Shown one piece after another: positions 1 through 7,503 of a stretch of 64,000 bases of DNA. The DNA is from Bacteroides coprosuis DSM 18011 (GTDB lineage Bacteria > Bacteroidota > Bacteroidia > Bacteroidales > Bacteroidaceae). The notes beneath the pieces were generated by a model. The model saw only the letters and a program-made list of their open reading frames with translations. It was not told where the DNA came from and searched no databases. The position numbers were made by a program, and so were the translations under genes. Where the stretch lies: positions 1,976,780 through 2,040,779 of the forward strand of contig CM001167.1 of NCBI GenBank assembly GCA_000212915.1, given 5' to 3'. The number at the start of each line of letters is the position of its first letter. The first letter of the stretch is position 1.

Positions 1-220
1 ATATCTCTATAATTCGTTTGTCATCCGTGTAGCCAATATCACCCAATACGAATACAATGCCATCTTTGGGAACAGTTTGATTCCAGTTTTTAATCAATTC
101 ATCATCCATCTGTTCAACACTTTTGTACGGACGCTGATTGAAGGAAATGATCCATTCGTGGCCAAAATGTAAGTCGGAAGTAAAAAAGACTTTGTCAGCA
201 GATTTGTCTATCTTTTTCAT
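1..220 (-). CDS. Metallophosphoesterase, N-terminal part (runs off left edge)
   Basis: The 73 codons present start with ATG at 220 and remain open at the window edge. Near the N-terminus is the calcineurin-type motif DLHFGH (Asp and His metal ligands), followed about 45 residues later by LGDIG, the second metal-binding GD motif. Both sit at the spacing usual for small bacterial metallophosphoesterases that hydrolyse phosphoesters using two metal ions. There is no signal peptide, so a cytoplasmic location is expected. The substrate cannot be told from this part. The stretch between this start and the terminator at 385-413 holds no other gene. Confidence 0.85.
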   Translation of the reverse strand, partial: MKKIDKSADKVFFTSDLHFGHEWIISFNQRPYKSVEQMDDELIKNWNQTVPKDGIVFVLGDIGYTDDKRIIEI

Positions 221-384
221 TGATGTGTTTTGTCATATCTTATTCAACCGATAAATTTAATGATTAAAGTAGAGAGAATTGACTTTTAATAAGAATTATT
301 TTAACAAGTAGTATAAATGAGTATGCGGGAAGTTAAGAAGGTGTATGGATTTATTTAATACTCCATCCACTTATTAAATAACAC

Positions 385-413
385 AAAAAGAGGATGGCTA
401 GCCATCCTCTTTT
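385..413 (-). terminator. Intrinsic terminator of the CAT-like gene
   Basis: A near-perfect palindrome, GAGGATGG CTAG CCATCCTC, is flanked by A4 on one side and T4 on the other. It lies 23 bases past the stop codon of the acetyltransferase gene (minus strand). Confidence 0.85.
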
Positions 414-435
414 ATCTATCTATAAAGAATATTTG

Positions 436-1089
436 TTATAGTGAATTTAGTCTTTCTTCTATTTTTTGGTAGAAGCGAGTGATGTGCAATCCATCTGCAA
501 AAGCATGACTGATAGTGATTGCTACAGGCATAACGAGTTTGCCTTCACGGGATATAGCTTTGCCTACATTTAATAAAGGGTATGAATTTCCTTCTCTTTT
601 TTCTTGAGCACCTACCAACGAGGTAAAATATAAATCGGGGGTTGCACTTAGAAAAATAGTACCGTAAGGATCATTTTCTTCATCTAAGTTTTCTGTACCA
701 AAATTACTTTCAGTTTGTTTTTTTGCCTCTTCTACTATAGCTACTGCTTTGGGGTAGAACTCGTTAAAATCTTTGATAAATGGAATACGCACTATTGCAC
801 AATCTCCTTCATCATTAAGTAATATAGGAGTAGTTATATCAATTGTATCGTAATATAATACCCTACCCTCTGCATCAATGCGATAACGAAACTCTTCAAT
901 TTCATTCATGGCACATAGCATAGAATAAATATAATAGATAAAAAAGGATTGTCCCTTTTGTTTGGCTTGTTCACGTGCATGGGTACAATCTATTTCTGAG
1001 GTAATAGAAATGTTGGGGTTTTGAAACGTTTTAAAGAATTCGTAGCTGTTTCTTCTCTTCCATGAATTGATATCTACAAGATGTTTCAT
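436..1089 (-). CDS. Chloramphenicol acetyltransferase-family O-acetyltransferase
   Basis: A 217-residue protein of the trimeric CAT fold, which transfers acetyl groups from acetyl-CoA to hydroxyls, classically on chloramphenicol. The C-terminal motif SHAFADGLH places the catalytic base at His195 and the structural Asp at Asp199, the same numbering as in the classical enzymes. The canonical HH pair is SH here. Length is typical (about 210-220) and there is no signal peptide. It is a single-gene unit with its own terminator and no mobile-element genes nearby, so it looks like a resident chromosomal member. Whether it acts on chloramphenicol or on another small alcohol cannot be told. Family assignment is firm; substrate is inference. 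Confidence 0.88.
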   Translation of the reverse strand: MKHLVDINSWKRRNSYEFFKTFQNPNISITSEIDCTHAREQAKQKGQSFFIYYIYSMLCAMNEIEEFRYRIDAEGRVLYYDTIDITTPILLNDEGDCAIVRIPFIKDFNEFYPKAVAIVEEAKKQTESNFGTENLDEENDPYGTIFLSATPDLYFTSLVGAQEKREGNSYPLLNVGKAISREGKLVMPVAITISHAFADGLHITRFYQKIEERLNSL

Positions 1090-1301
1090 TGTTTGGATAA
1101 AATTTATAATTAATTGAAACTACGAGTAATTTGAAACCGAATGAATGTAGTGAATATATTAGTTCTCCAACTGATATATCTTTTCAGCCAATTAGGACTC
1201 TTTATTTGTTGGAATGCAAAATTATGTAATCTATTTTATAATAGCATAAAACGGCTCTTTGATTTATAATTTTATAACAACTTATGAATTAATCTTATAC
1301 A

Positions 1302-1329
1302 AAAAAGAGGAAAATATCCATCTTCCTCT
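1302..1329 (-). terminator. Terminator downstream of rubredoxin
   Basis: On the minus strand, AGAGGAA and TTCCTCT pair across a 10-nt loop and are followed by six T, directly after the rubredoxin stop codon. Confidence 0.75.
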
Positions 1330-1338
1330 CTCCTAACT

Positions 1339-1533
1339 TTATAGGTTATCAAAATCTATATGATTCCATTTATACTCTTCAAATGCTGATTTACCTTCTC
1401 CACACTTGGGGCAAACCCAGTCGTCGGGCAAGTCTTCAAATTCTGTACCTGGGGGAATATCGCTCCACGGATCTCCTCTATTGGGATCGTACACGTATTC
1501 ACACATGATACATACATATTTTTTACTTTTCAT
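1339..1533 (-). CDS. Rubredoxin
   Basis: A 64-residue small iron protein that carries single electrons in the cytoplasm. The four iron-ligating cysteines are visible as C8-x2-C11 and C41-x2-C44, with the family signatures EYVYDP after the first pair and DDWVCPKCG around the second. The aromatic core residues (Y13, Y15, W23, F32, W39) are in the usual places. It is slightly longer than minimal rubredoxins (about 53) because of a C-terminal tail ending in DFDNL. It stands alone between two AT-rich spacers, so the redox partner is not evident; in anaerobes such proteins often serve oxygen or peroxide reduction. Confidence 0.97.
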   Translation of the reverse strand: MKSKKYVCIMCEYVYDPNRGDPWSDIPPGTEFEDLPDDWVCPKCGEGKSAFEEYKWNHIDFDNL

Positions 1534-1956
1534 CCTTTTCTACTTTTTATAAATCTTACTAAAACATAAGCTAAGGTAAAAATTTATTTATGAATTATGC
1601 ATAAAACCCGTAGCATCTTGATGCTATAGCCTAATAATAATTGATATAAAACAGTACTACTCTCCTTCCTGTTTTCACAAACTCTCCCCACTTTTAGAAC
1701 TTATAGGAAAAATCATTTCAAATAGTGTGTATTCTCGTATCACCCAACTAATCTATAGGCTGAATCTAAAAAACCTCTAGATTGTAAAAAATTAGAAGTA
1801 CTCAAAAAGTGATTCAAGGAGAAACTAGAGTCGTACAGACATTGATAAACAACTCGTTAGATAAATACAATCCTTTCTCAAGAATTCTTAGCTGTTTGCT
1901 TTGCTTCCTTGTATTTTTATTATATTTTGCAGTATGAATCTAAAAAACCAATACCC
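1534..1956. other. Gene-free spacer upstream of the PH-like pair
   Basis: About 420 AT-rich bases with no convincing reading frame on either strand. The only structure I see is a short perfect inverted repeat (TAGCATC, 2 nt, GATGCTA) near 1611-1626, too short and without a T tract to be called a terminator. Confidence 0.5.
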
Positions 1957-2460
1957 ATGACAATATATATAAGACCGAGCAAGGCTGTCATTATCTTTAC
2001 CCTATTAGGTATTGGTATTATTGTTACCCTAATTAGTAATTTTGGGCCTAGTCTCATCTTAAATATCCTTACCATAGGGGGATTATCTATCTTTTTATAC
2101 TTTCTACTAGTGATGCCTTATAGCATTACAATTAATGATGAATTTATTCGTGTCAATCGCTTATTATACCCGATCAAGTTCAATCGTAAGAAGATAAAAA
2201 TAAGTTCTTTCACTTATGATAATGTCAGAGAAAGTGCTCGCCTTTGGGCTTCAGGAGGAATATTTGGTTATACAGGTTGGTACTCTACATCAGGGGTCGG
2301 AAAATACTATCTTTCCGCTCTCAACTTAAAAGATATTGCACTGATAGAAAAAGACAATGGGAAGAAATATGTCATTAATATTCCTATTTACGACCCTGAG
2401 ATGCAAAAACTAATGGGAAAGAAAACAAAGCTTCCATCTTCGGCTATCAGTATGTTTTAG
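1957..2460 (+). CDS. PH-like domain membrane protein, copy 1
   Basis: A 167-residue protein starting at the ATG at 1957. An upstream in-frame ATG at 1909 would add 16 residues, but the chosen start gives MTIYIRPSKAVII, matching the N-terminus of the paralog that follows (MTYYLKPSRSVII). Two hydrophobic segments (about residues 12-32 and 36-56) anchor it in the inner membrane. The C-terminal half is a soluble beta-rich part typical of small bacterial PH-like proteins, with the conserved stretch GIFGYTGWYST and a terminal KKYVINIP strand. Function is unknown; family assignment is from overall pattern, not from a catalytic motif. Confidence 0.75.
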   Translation: MTIYIRPSKAVIIFTLLGIGIIVTLISNFGPSLILNILTIGGLSIFLYFLLVMPYSITINDEFIRVNRLLYPIKFNRKKIKISSFTYDNVRESARLWASGGIFGYTGWYSTSGVGKYYLSALNLKDIALIEKDNGKKYVINIPIYDPEMQKLMGKKTKLPSSAISMF

Positions 2461-2628
2461 TGCTATTACAATAGACTCCTTTCTCCTCAAATAGTTTAAT
2501 TTCAACGATTTACTTTTTAATTCACAAAAACATTATTATCTTACTATATGTTTTTATAAAAGAGAGTAAAGCACTCTTTAGATTAAGTTAATCACCTTAA
2601 TCTATCTTTTAATATAAAATATAGACTT

Positions 2629-3072
2629 ATGACTTACTATTTGAAACCAAGCAGAAGCGTCATTATTCAGACCGTTATAGGGTTGGCTATATTATTTCTT
2701 TTGAGTTATATATCTGATGCTACAAATATTCTTTATCTGGCTGTGTATGCCCTCTTTTTACTTCTCTTATTGAATTTTATTTTTCGTATGCCCATCTGTG
2801 TCAAAATAACCGATGACATTATTCAAGTAAAAAGACTCTTTAATTCTCTTACTTTTAATAAAAAAGAAGTAGATATTGAACCTATTAGTGTGAAGGAATT
2901 GAAGAGACTGGGTAAGTTTTATGGTGCTACGGGGCTGTTCTCTTATGTGGGTTGGTTCTCACTCCCAGCAGAATCAAATGTACGCATTCAAACGGCCAAT
3001 CAAAATGATATGGCACTTGTAACAACCAGGGAGGGCAAAAAGTATGTGATTAATTATCCTCAAGTACAGTAA
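2629..3072 (+). CDS. PH-like domain membrane protein, copy 2
   Basis: A 147-residue paralog of the preceding gene, 168 bases downstream on the same strand. It has the same layout: two transmembrane helices (about residues 11-28 and 32-51), then a beta-rich cytoplasmic domain with GLFSYVGWFSL (copy 1 has GIFGYTGWYST) and the ending KKYVINYP. Identity is clear along the whole length, so the pair arose by tandem duplication. A terminator follows at 3107-3140. No enzymatic motif is visible; the PH-like assignment is tentative and the role unknown. Confidence 0.75.
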   Translation: MTYYLKPSRSVIIQTVIGLAILFLLSYISDATNILYLAVYALFLLLLLNFIFRMPICVKITDDIIQVKRLFNSLTFNKKEVDIEPISVKELKRLGKFYGATGLFSYVGWFSLPAESNVRIQTANQNDMALVTTREGKKYVINYPQVQ

Positions 3073-3106
3073 ATGACAAAATTGCACATCAAACGCAAAT
3101 CATAGA

Positions 3107-3138
3107 AAGGCTATCTGACATCTAAGGATAGCCTCTTT
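3107..3138 (+). terminator. Terminator of the PH-like pair
   Basis: AGGCTATC and GATAGCCT pair across an 11-nt loop and are followed by CTTTT, 36 bases past the stop of the second PH-like gene. Confidence 0.8.
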
Positions 3139-3292
3139 TATGTCTTTTTAATAAGCAACGAGTCTATAATTTGTCAAACCTTATCAAACAGATCAATAGC
3201 CTCTTCTTATTCTCCCGAAGAGTGTAAATGTATAAAAATACACTGCTAATTATCCTCAGGTTTTATCAGGGTTAAAATAGTAGTTTGAGTAA

Positions 3293-3344
3293 GTCAAAAC
3301 ATCATCATGTCGGTGTCATGTCATCATCTTGTCGGTGTCAAAAT
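3293..3344. repeat. Dispersed TGTCGGTGTCA element, cluster A (2 units)
   Basis: Two direct units TGTCGGTGTCA at 3308-3318 and 3330-3340, start to start 22 bases, the first preceded by CATCA. They lie between convergent transcription units. About 40 bases upstream is ATCAGGGTTAA, which also precedes cluster E, so the flank is shared as well as the core. Confidence 0.85.
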
Positions 3345-3423
3345 AGACGTTCTAATATCTGCACTAAAACAAGAATATTTATTCTATTTAAGTATGTATA
3401 AATATCAATCTGCAAAATACTTA

Positions 3424-3457
3424 AAAGACCTATCTAAGCTAACTTAAATAGGTCTTT
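3424..3457 (-). terminator. Terminator of the tubulin-like operon
   Basis: AAAGACCTAT and ATAGGTCTTT form a perfect 10-bp stem with a 14-nt loop. It sits 17 bases beyond the stop codon of the partner gene on the minus strand. Confidence 0.85.
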
Positions 3458-3473
3458 CTCTCGTTTCTAAAAT

Positions 3474-4325
3474 TCACATCTCTCTACTCTTACGGATAGG
3501 TAGAGGTTCACCCCAAATTTTTATTGTCGTACCTTTATCTAAAACTAAAGGTTCATATTCTTGATTGTTTGATAACTCCAGAAGCATTTCTTGTTCGTTT
3601 GATTCGATGTAGTACTGTAAAAAGTTGATGTAGCTTCCTAGTTCAGGAAATAAGCGGTAGAACTCAGTATGTATCACTTTGAGATAGAGGATATACGACT
3701 GATAATAATAATCTCTTTCATTTAAAGGAGTACCTTTAAGTTCGAAGGCTTTATGAGTACCCAAATCTACATGCTCACTAATATAACTCAAATCATCTGG
3801 CGAAGCAAAGAACAGAGTCATAGGCGAAATACCTCCTACAATATCCAAATCGGACTTTTTGCCTGGACCAATGTATTTTAAAAGGAATATGCTTTCTAAA
3901 TCTTTTAAACCAAAATTGGCCTCCAGACGCATAAATTGCTCTATGACTTCAGCTAAAGCAGGATGATGTTTATAGCTCGATTGCTTCAGTTTAAGCAAAG
4001 CATCTTCTCTTTTCCACTCCACAATCTCAAACTTATCTTTGTAGCGATGGTAGTTGAAGAGTATTTCTCCGACATCTAAGCTATGCGAAACCAGCAAATG
4101 CCACTTGGTTTCACCCTTCAACCTTCTACTATCAATGACATATTGAAAAGCACATTTTACAATGTGTAAATGAGCAAAAGAAGAGGGTATGGAAGTCATC
4201 TCCTTAGCCGAAAACGCAGCGTTGGGATCTCTTATTTCTTCAATATCTCTATTGTATAGGCGGGTTTCACACCAGCCTTTGAGTGTGTCTCCTCCATTGG
4301 TATGCAAACGTAGTAATTTAGCCAT
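3474..4325 (-). CDS. Conserved partner of tubulin-like protein, possibly C-terminally shortened
   Basis: I prefer the ATG at 4325, one base after the stop of the tubulin-like gene, giving 283 residues; an ATG at 4346 would overlap that gene and add 7. The product starts AKLLRLHTNGGDTLKGW and contains EMTSIPSSFAHLHIVK (about 45-60) and GGISPMTLFFASPDDLSY (about 169-186). I have seen this type of N-terminus on much longer proteins encoded next to bacterial tubulin-like genes, so this may be a short form or a remnant; that is recollection, not a search. There is no signal peptide or transmembrane segment. A terminator follows at once, so no further operon member exists downstream. Molecular function is unknown. 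Confidence 0.7.
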   Translation of the reverse strand: MAKLLRLHTNGGDTLKGWCETRLYNRDIEEIRDPNAAFSAKEMTSIPSSFAHLHIVKCAFQYVIDSRRLKGETKWHLLVSHSLDVGEILFNYHRYKDKFEIVEWKREDALLKLKQSSYKHHPALAEVIEQFMRLEANFGLKDLESIFLLKYIGPGKKSDLDIVGGISPMTLFFASPDDLSYISEHVDLGTHKAFELKGTPLNERDYYYQSYILYLKVIHTEFYRLFPELGSYINFLQYYIESNEQEMLLELSNNQEYEPLVLDKGTTIKIWGEPLPIRKSREM

Positions 4326-4326
4326 A

Positions 4327-5778
4327 TTAATATCCGTATTTTTCATCCACGATCAACGATAGTGCCCGATGAAATAATTGAAAAAACTGTTCATGAGCAG
4401 ACGCTCCTTTATCTACCTTATCTGCCAAACGGTTCAAAGTTTGGTTGATGTACTTATACCCATCTAGTTTGACAATCTTATCGGTCCACATCTGCTTACG
4501 TGTAACCACTCCTTTTATAAAATCGAAGAAATTATCATTGCTTCCATCCAAGTAAAATGGGGCAAAAGACCTTGTATTATCTGCCAACTCTTGAAGCCAA
4601 TCTATATAGTAGTGAGCTATTTGTTTCATAAGCTCAATGCTAGCCTCATCCTCAAAGCCAATCTTTTTTTTCCAACTCTCTGCTGTGCCAATATAAGGCG
4701 CATTGAGGATGAAAAGACAAAATAGATAGTAAGAAATCAATGGACGTTCTAATACTCTTTGAGTAGTGAGAGGTAAATCATCCAAAGTTACCACATCCAC
4801 ATCATTTTCTAAACCATATTCTAGATAACGAACCATACGCTTTTCCCAGTTTTCGGCTTGGAGGTTTTGCGTAGAAAAATGCCAAATAGAAAGGGCTGCA
4901 ATCATCTCTACAAAATGTGCAGGATTCTTTTGTTGTGCTCCTCCTCTACAGTTTGGGTACATTTTTGCTCCAGCAGTATCTCCTATCGTATATAGATAGT
5001 CGAGCAGATTATTGACTCCCGAACCTAAATAATACTTGAGAGTAGATTTTGATTTAGAAGTAAAAGTAAATGAGTCGATAGGAGATTCATCCTCTTGCTC
5101 CACCTTGAAATAAGGCAAAACATAGATTGCTCCTATCTGACTATTTTTAATCAAACTAGCATTGGGATAATCATTTTCTGAAATATGGCGTAATCGGTCT
5201 ATCAACTGGGGAATACCTGCTGCGCCTGTACCTCCAAATGTAGAACCAATAATAAATATTTTATCACCCTCCTCAAAGCTTTGACAGACATTCTTTTTGA
5301 ATTCATGGTTCAAAAACTCTTGAAACAAAAGACTACCTATTTTTGCCTTTCCCTCAAAGCCATCCACACATTTAAACTGGAGTTCTTTCTCGGAGAACAA
5401 AGCATCGAGTAGAGCCTTATTTTCATCTTCTTCACCCTTCACATTTTGCAAATATGGTACACCTAGCAATTCTTTCAGTGTATGAGAAAAGATAGCAGTT
5501 GGTGCATCGGGCATAAAACCTCCCCTCAGTGACAATATCGAATTGGAGAAGAATGAACCCTCTGGGAGTTGATTTGCGTTGAGCAAAGCACTTATATCCT
5601 GATACAAGTGCAATTGTTTTATTGTTCTCTCTAGATCACCATTCTTTAAATCGGAATCTATCAAAATAGGAATCAACTGATCTGCTGATACTTTTACCCC
5701 AGCAGACATCAACATTGTTAGCGATTTTAAGACTCTGGCACCTGTGCCTCCCAAGCCTATCACATAGAGCTTGCCCAT
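4327..5778 (-). CDS. Tubulin/FtsZ-like GTPase family protein
   Basis: A 483-residue protein with the two nucleotide-binding loops of the tubulin superfamily: GLGGTGARVLKSL at residues 8-20 and STFGGTGAAGIPQLI at about 180-194, the counterpart of the tubulin signature GGGTGTG. It is not FtsZ: the N-terminal strand MGKLYVIGLGGTG and the long C-terminal helical part differ. Divergent families of this kind (Tubulin_2 or FtsZ-like-1) have been proposed to work in membrane remodelling together with vWA proteins and GTPases. Here only one partner gene is present. Start at 5778 puts the first GTP loop directly at the N-terminus as usual. Cytoplasmic; GTP binding is likely, polymerisation is untested. 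Confidence 0.8.
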   Translation of the reverse strand: MGKLYVIGLGGTGARVLKSLTMLMSAGVKVSADQLIPILIDSDLKNGDLERTIKQLHLYQDISALLNANQLPEGSFFSNSILSLRGGFMPDAPTAIFSHTLKELLGVPYLQNVKGEEDENKALLDALFSEKELQFKCVDGFEGKAKIGSLLFQEFLNHEFKKNVCQSFEEGDKIFIIGSTFGGTGAAGIPQLIDRLRHISENDYPNASLIKNSQIGAIYVLPYFKVEQEDESPIDSFTFTSKSKSTLKYYLGSGVNNLLDYLYTIGDTAGAKMYPNCRGGAQQKNPAHFVEMIAALSIWHFSTQNLQAENWEKRMVRYLEYGLENDVDVVTLDDLPLTTQRVLERPLISYYLFCLFILNAPYIGTAESWKKKIGFEDEASIELMKQIAHYYIDWLQELADNTRSFAPFYLDGSNDNFFDFIKGVVTRKQMWTDKIVKLDGYKYINQTLNRLADKVDKGASAHEQFFQLFHRALSLIVDEKYGY

Positions 5779-6050
5779 ATATTTGTGTTTTAATGAATAC
5801 CTCTCTCCTTCTTCCTTGTAGAATGGGAGATATTTCTAATTTCAATAAACTTATTTTTTATGGAAACACAGATATCACGCTTCACTTAAATAAAACCAGC
5901 TACATATATTGTCTTGTTTTATTACAGATAAGTTACGATTCAGCATTAGATTATAGCCTACATAGAGCCTATAAAGCTCTTTTAACAGAACTGAAGAGAA
6001 TGATACCGTATGGAAAAGGGATGATTTATAAGTTGTTAATATGTTTCCCT

Positions 6051-6494
6051 TTACAGCACTAACAAAAAAAGTATAGCTACGGGCATGGGTCTGCCAAGAG
6101 TAAACAAGATATCGCTACGGTAAGTAGATTTACCCCTGTAAAGGTGTTCTCCAGATAGGGTGTAGAGGATATCACTAGTATAATAAGAATTGCCTCGATA
6201 GATATGTTTACCATCAAAATGATACAAGATGTCACTCTGGTAGGTAGATTTGCCACGGTACAGGTACTTACCATCGTAAGTGTAAAGGATATCGCTGCTA
6301 TAATTGGAGCTACCTCTATAAATATATTTTCCATCAAAGAGATAAAGGATGTCACTTCTGTAGCTAGAATCCTTTTTGTAGAGATACCTCCCATCATAAT
6401 TACACAAAATATCGCTTGTATAAGTGGAGTTTCCTTGATAGATAGGAACACCCAATGATAGAGCATAAGTCATAATGAGTAAGGTAAGCAGCAT
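6051..6494 (-). CDS. Secreted protein of six 20-residue beta repeats
   Basis: ATG at 6494 gives 147 residues (an upstream TTG at 6515 is less likely). A hydrophobic N-terminus is followed by six back-to-back 20-residue units of the form Y-x-G-x-S-x-Y-x-S-D-I-L-Y-x-x-D-G-K-Y-I/L. Five are nearly regular and the last loses the DGKY half. The alternating aromatic, Gly and Asp pattern predicts a small all-beta propeller or flower-like fold, reminiscent of the Bacteroides '5-fold beta-flower' proteins. The last nine residues are strongly hydrophobic (VAILFLLVL), unusual for a secreted protein. Expected in the periplasm or on the surface; function unknown. Confidence 0.7.
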   Translation of the reverse strand: MLLTLLIMTYALSLGVPIYQGNSTYTSDILCNYDGRYLYKKDSSYRSDILYLFDGKYIYRGSSNYSSDILYTYDGKYLYRGKSTYQSDILYHFDGKHIYRGNSYYTSDILYTLSGEHLYRGKSTYRSDILFTLGRPMPVAILFLLVL

Positions 6495-6900
6495 AATCAC
6501 ATATTTTAGTACCAATTAAAGATAACCTTTATTCCATAAACATCTGCATCGAAATCTATAAAAGAAGATTATCTAATTGTACTCTAGGCCATGATCTCCT
6601 TCGTTATTGTATAGTACTACTCCTTACTCTTCAACTTCCAACCCCTAAACAAACTTGCTAGGTAAGTCATTCGCATTTTGAGTGTTACAAAACTCCTCAA
6701 AAAGAGCTCTATTCTTACCTACAACATCGCTAAATCTCTACTTGTAAGGGTTTTACCCAACCGATTTAGTTTATAGAAATTTATCGCATCTTGGGTATTT
6801 CTATTAATTGATAAGATCTATTATAAAAAAACCTAAGCGAATTACTTTCGTAAATGCTTAGGTTTCTACAAACTAAAAATAAATAATATATCATCTCTTA
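6495..6900. other. Gene-free spacer
   Basis: About 400 bases between two minus-strand genes with no convincing coding sequence. It contains the terminator at 6828-6865, described separately. No promoter of the full TTTG-N20-TAnnTTTG type was seen in it. Confidence 0.5.
6828..6865 (-). terminator. Terminator of the 59-residue membrane protein gene
   Basis: AAACCTAAGC and GCTTAGGTTT form a 10-bp perfect stem around an 18-nt loop, followed on the minus strand by a run of T. It lies 35 bases past the stop codon of the small gene at 6901-7080. Confidence 0.85.
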
Positions 6901-7080
6901 TTATTCCATCTTATCTACATTATCTAAGTTGACTATACTAATAGTACTTACTATAACAATAATCAAGATAAAAGGAAGGATTTCATACACCTTAAAATGG
7001 AAGCAACCTACGGCAATGCCACTCAGTAACAAAATAGCTATTCCATACAATATTCTCGCTTTTTTCTTGGTTATTTTCAT
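6901..7080 (-). CDS. Small two-helix membrane protein (59 aa)
   Basis: An ATG at 7080 opens a 59-codon frame ending at the TAA at 6901-6903. The protein has a basic start (MKITKKKAR), a first hydrophobic helix at about residues 11-27 and a second at about 35-50, then an acidic tail (NLDNVDKME). Positive-inside charge places both ends in the cytoplasm. A strong terminator immediately downstream supports it as a real gene. No family is recognised. Confidence 0.6.
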   Translation of the reverse strand: MKITKKKARILYGIAILLLSGIAVGCFHFKVYEILPFILIIVIVSTISIVNLDNVDKME

Positions 7081-7257
7081 TTGCTATTTTTCTAAAATTC
7101 GATATTAAAATATTCGTATTTCCAATAAAAACTAGATTCATCTGCTATTTAAAAAATAGTAGTAAGATACAAGCATTTCTTGCTTCTCTTTCTTACGCTA
7201 CAAGGCTCTATTCTCACTTTTTGTTACAATTAGATGACGAATAAAGTTATATCTTGC

Positions 7258-7331
7258 CTAGGTCATCGTATCATCATGACACCGACATGATGATACGATG
7301 ACACCGATATGATACTGACATGTCGGTGTCA
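7258..7331. repeat. Dispersed TGTCGGTGTCA element, cluster B (3 units, 37-nt palindrome)
   Basis: Units at 7277-7287 (TGACACCGACA), 7299-7309 (TGACACCGATA, one change) and 7321-7331 (TGTCGGTGTCA); starts are exactly 22 bases apart. Bases 7264-7300 form a perfect inverted repeat, CATCGTATCATCATG, 7 nt, then its complement. The 32 bases 7258-7289 recur in inverse orientation in cluster D at 31352-31383. It lies upstream of the small membrane gene and downstream of ilvC. Confidence 0.9.
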
Positions 7332-7433
7332 AAGTGAATCTACTTCTTCTTCAAAAACCAGACTTAACACGTATGAAATAAGGAAGAACTTATACCATTT
7401 ACTACACCTATAAATTCTCATATTTTACTTCAT

Positions 7434-7473
7434 AAAAAAGGGAGAAACCTCATTATAAAAATTGATTTCTCCC
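7434..7473 (-). terminator. Terminator of the leu-ilv operon
   Basis: On the minus strand GGGAGAAA pairs with TTTCTCCC across an 18-nt loop and is followed by CTTTTTTATG, 30 bases beyond the ilvC stop codon. This is the only clear terminator after the leader attenuator, supporting one long transcript. Confidence 0.8.
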
Positions 7474-7503
7474 CCTTCACCTTTAAATTATAAACAAAAC
7501 ACA

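Noticed and set aside
436-1089. Acetyltransferase gene as part of a mobile resistance element
   Set aside because: No transposase, integrase, terminal repeats or composition shift around it; it looks resident.
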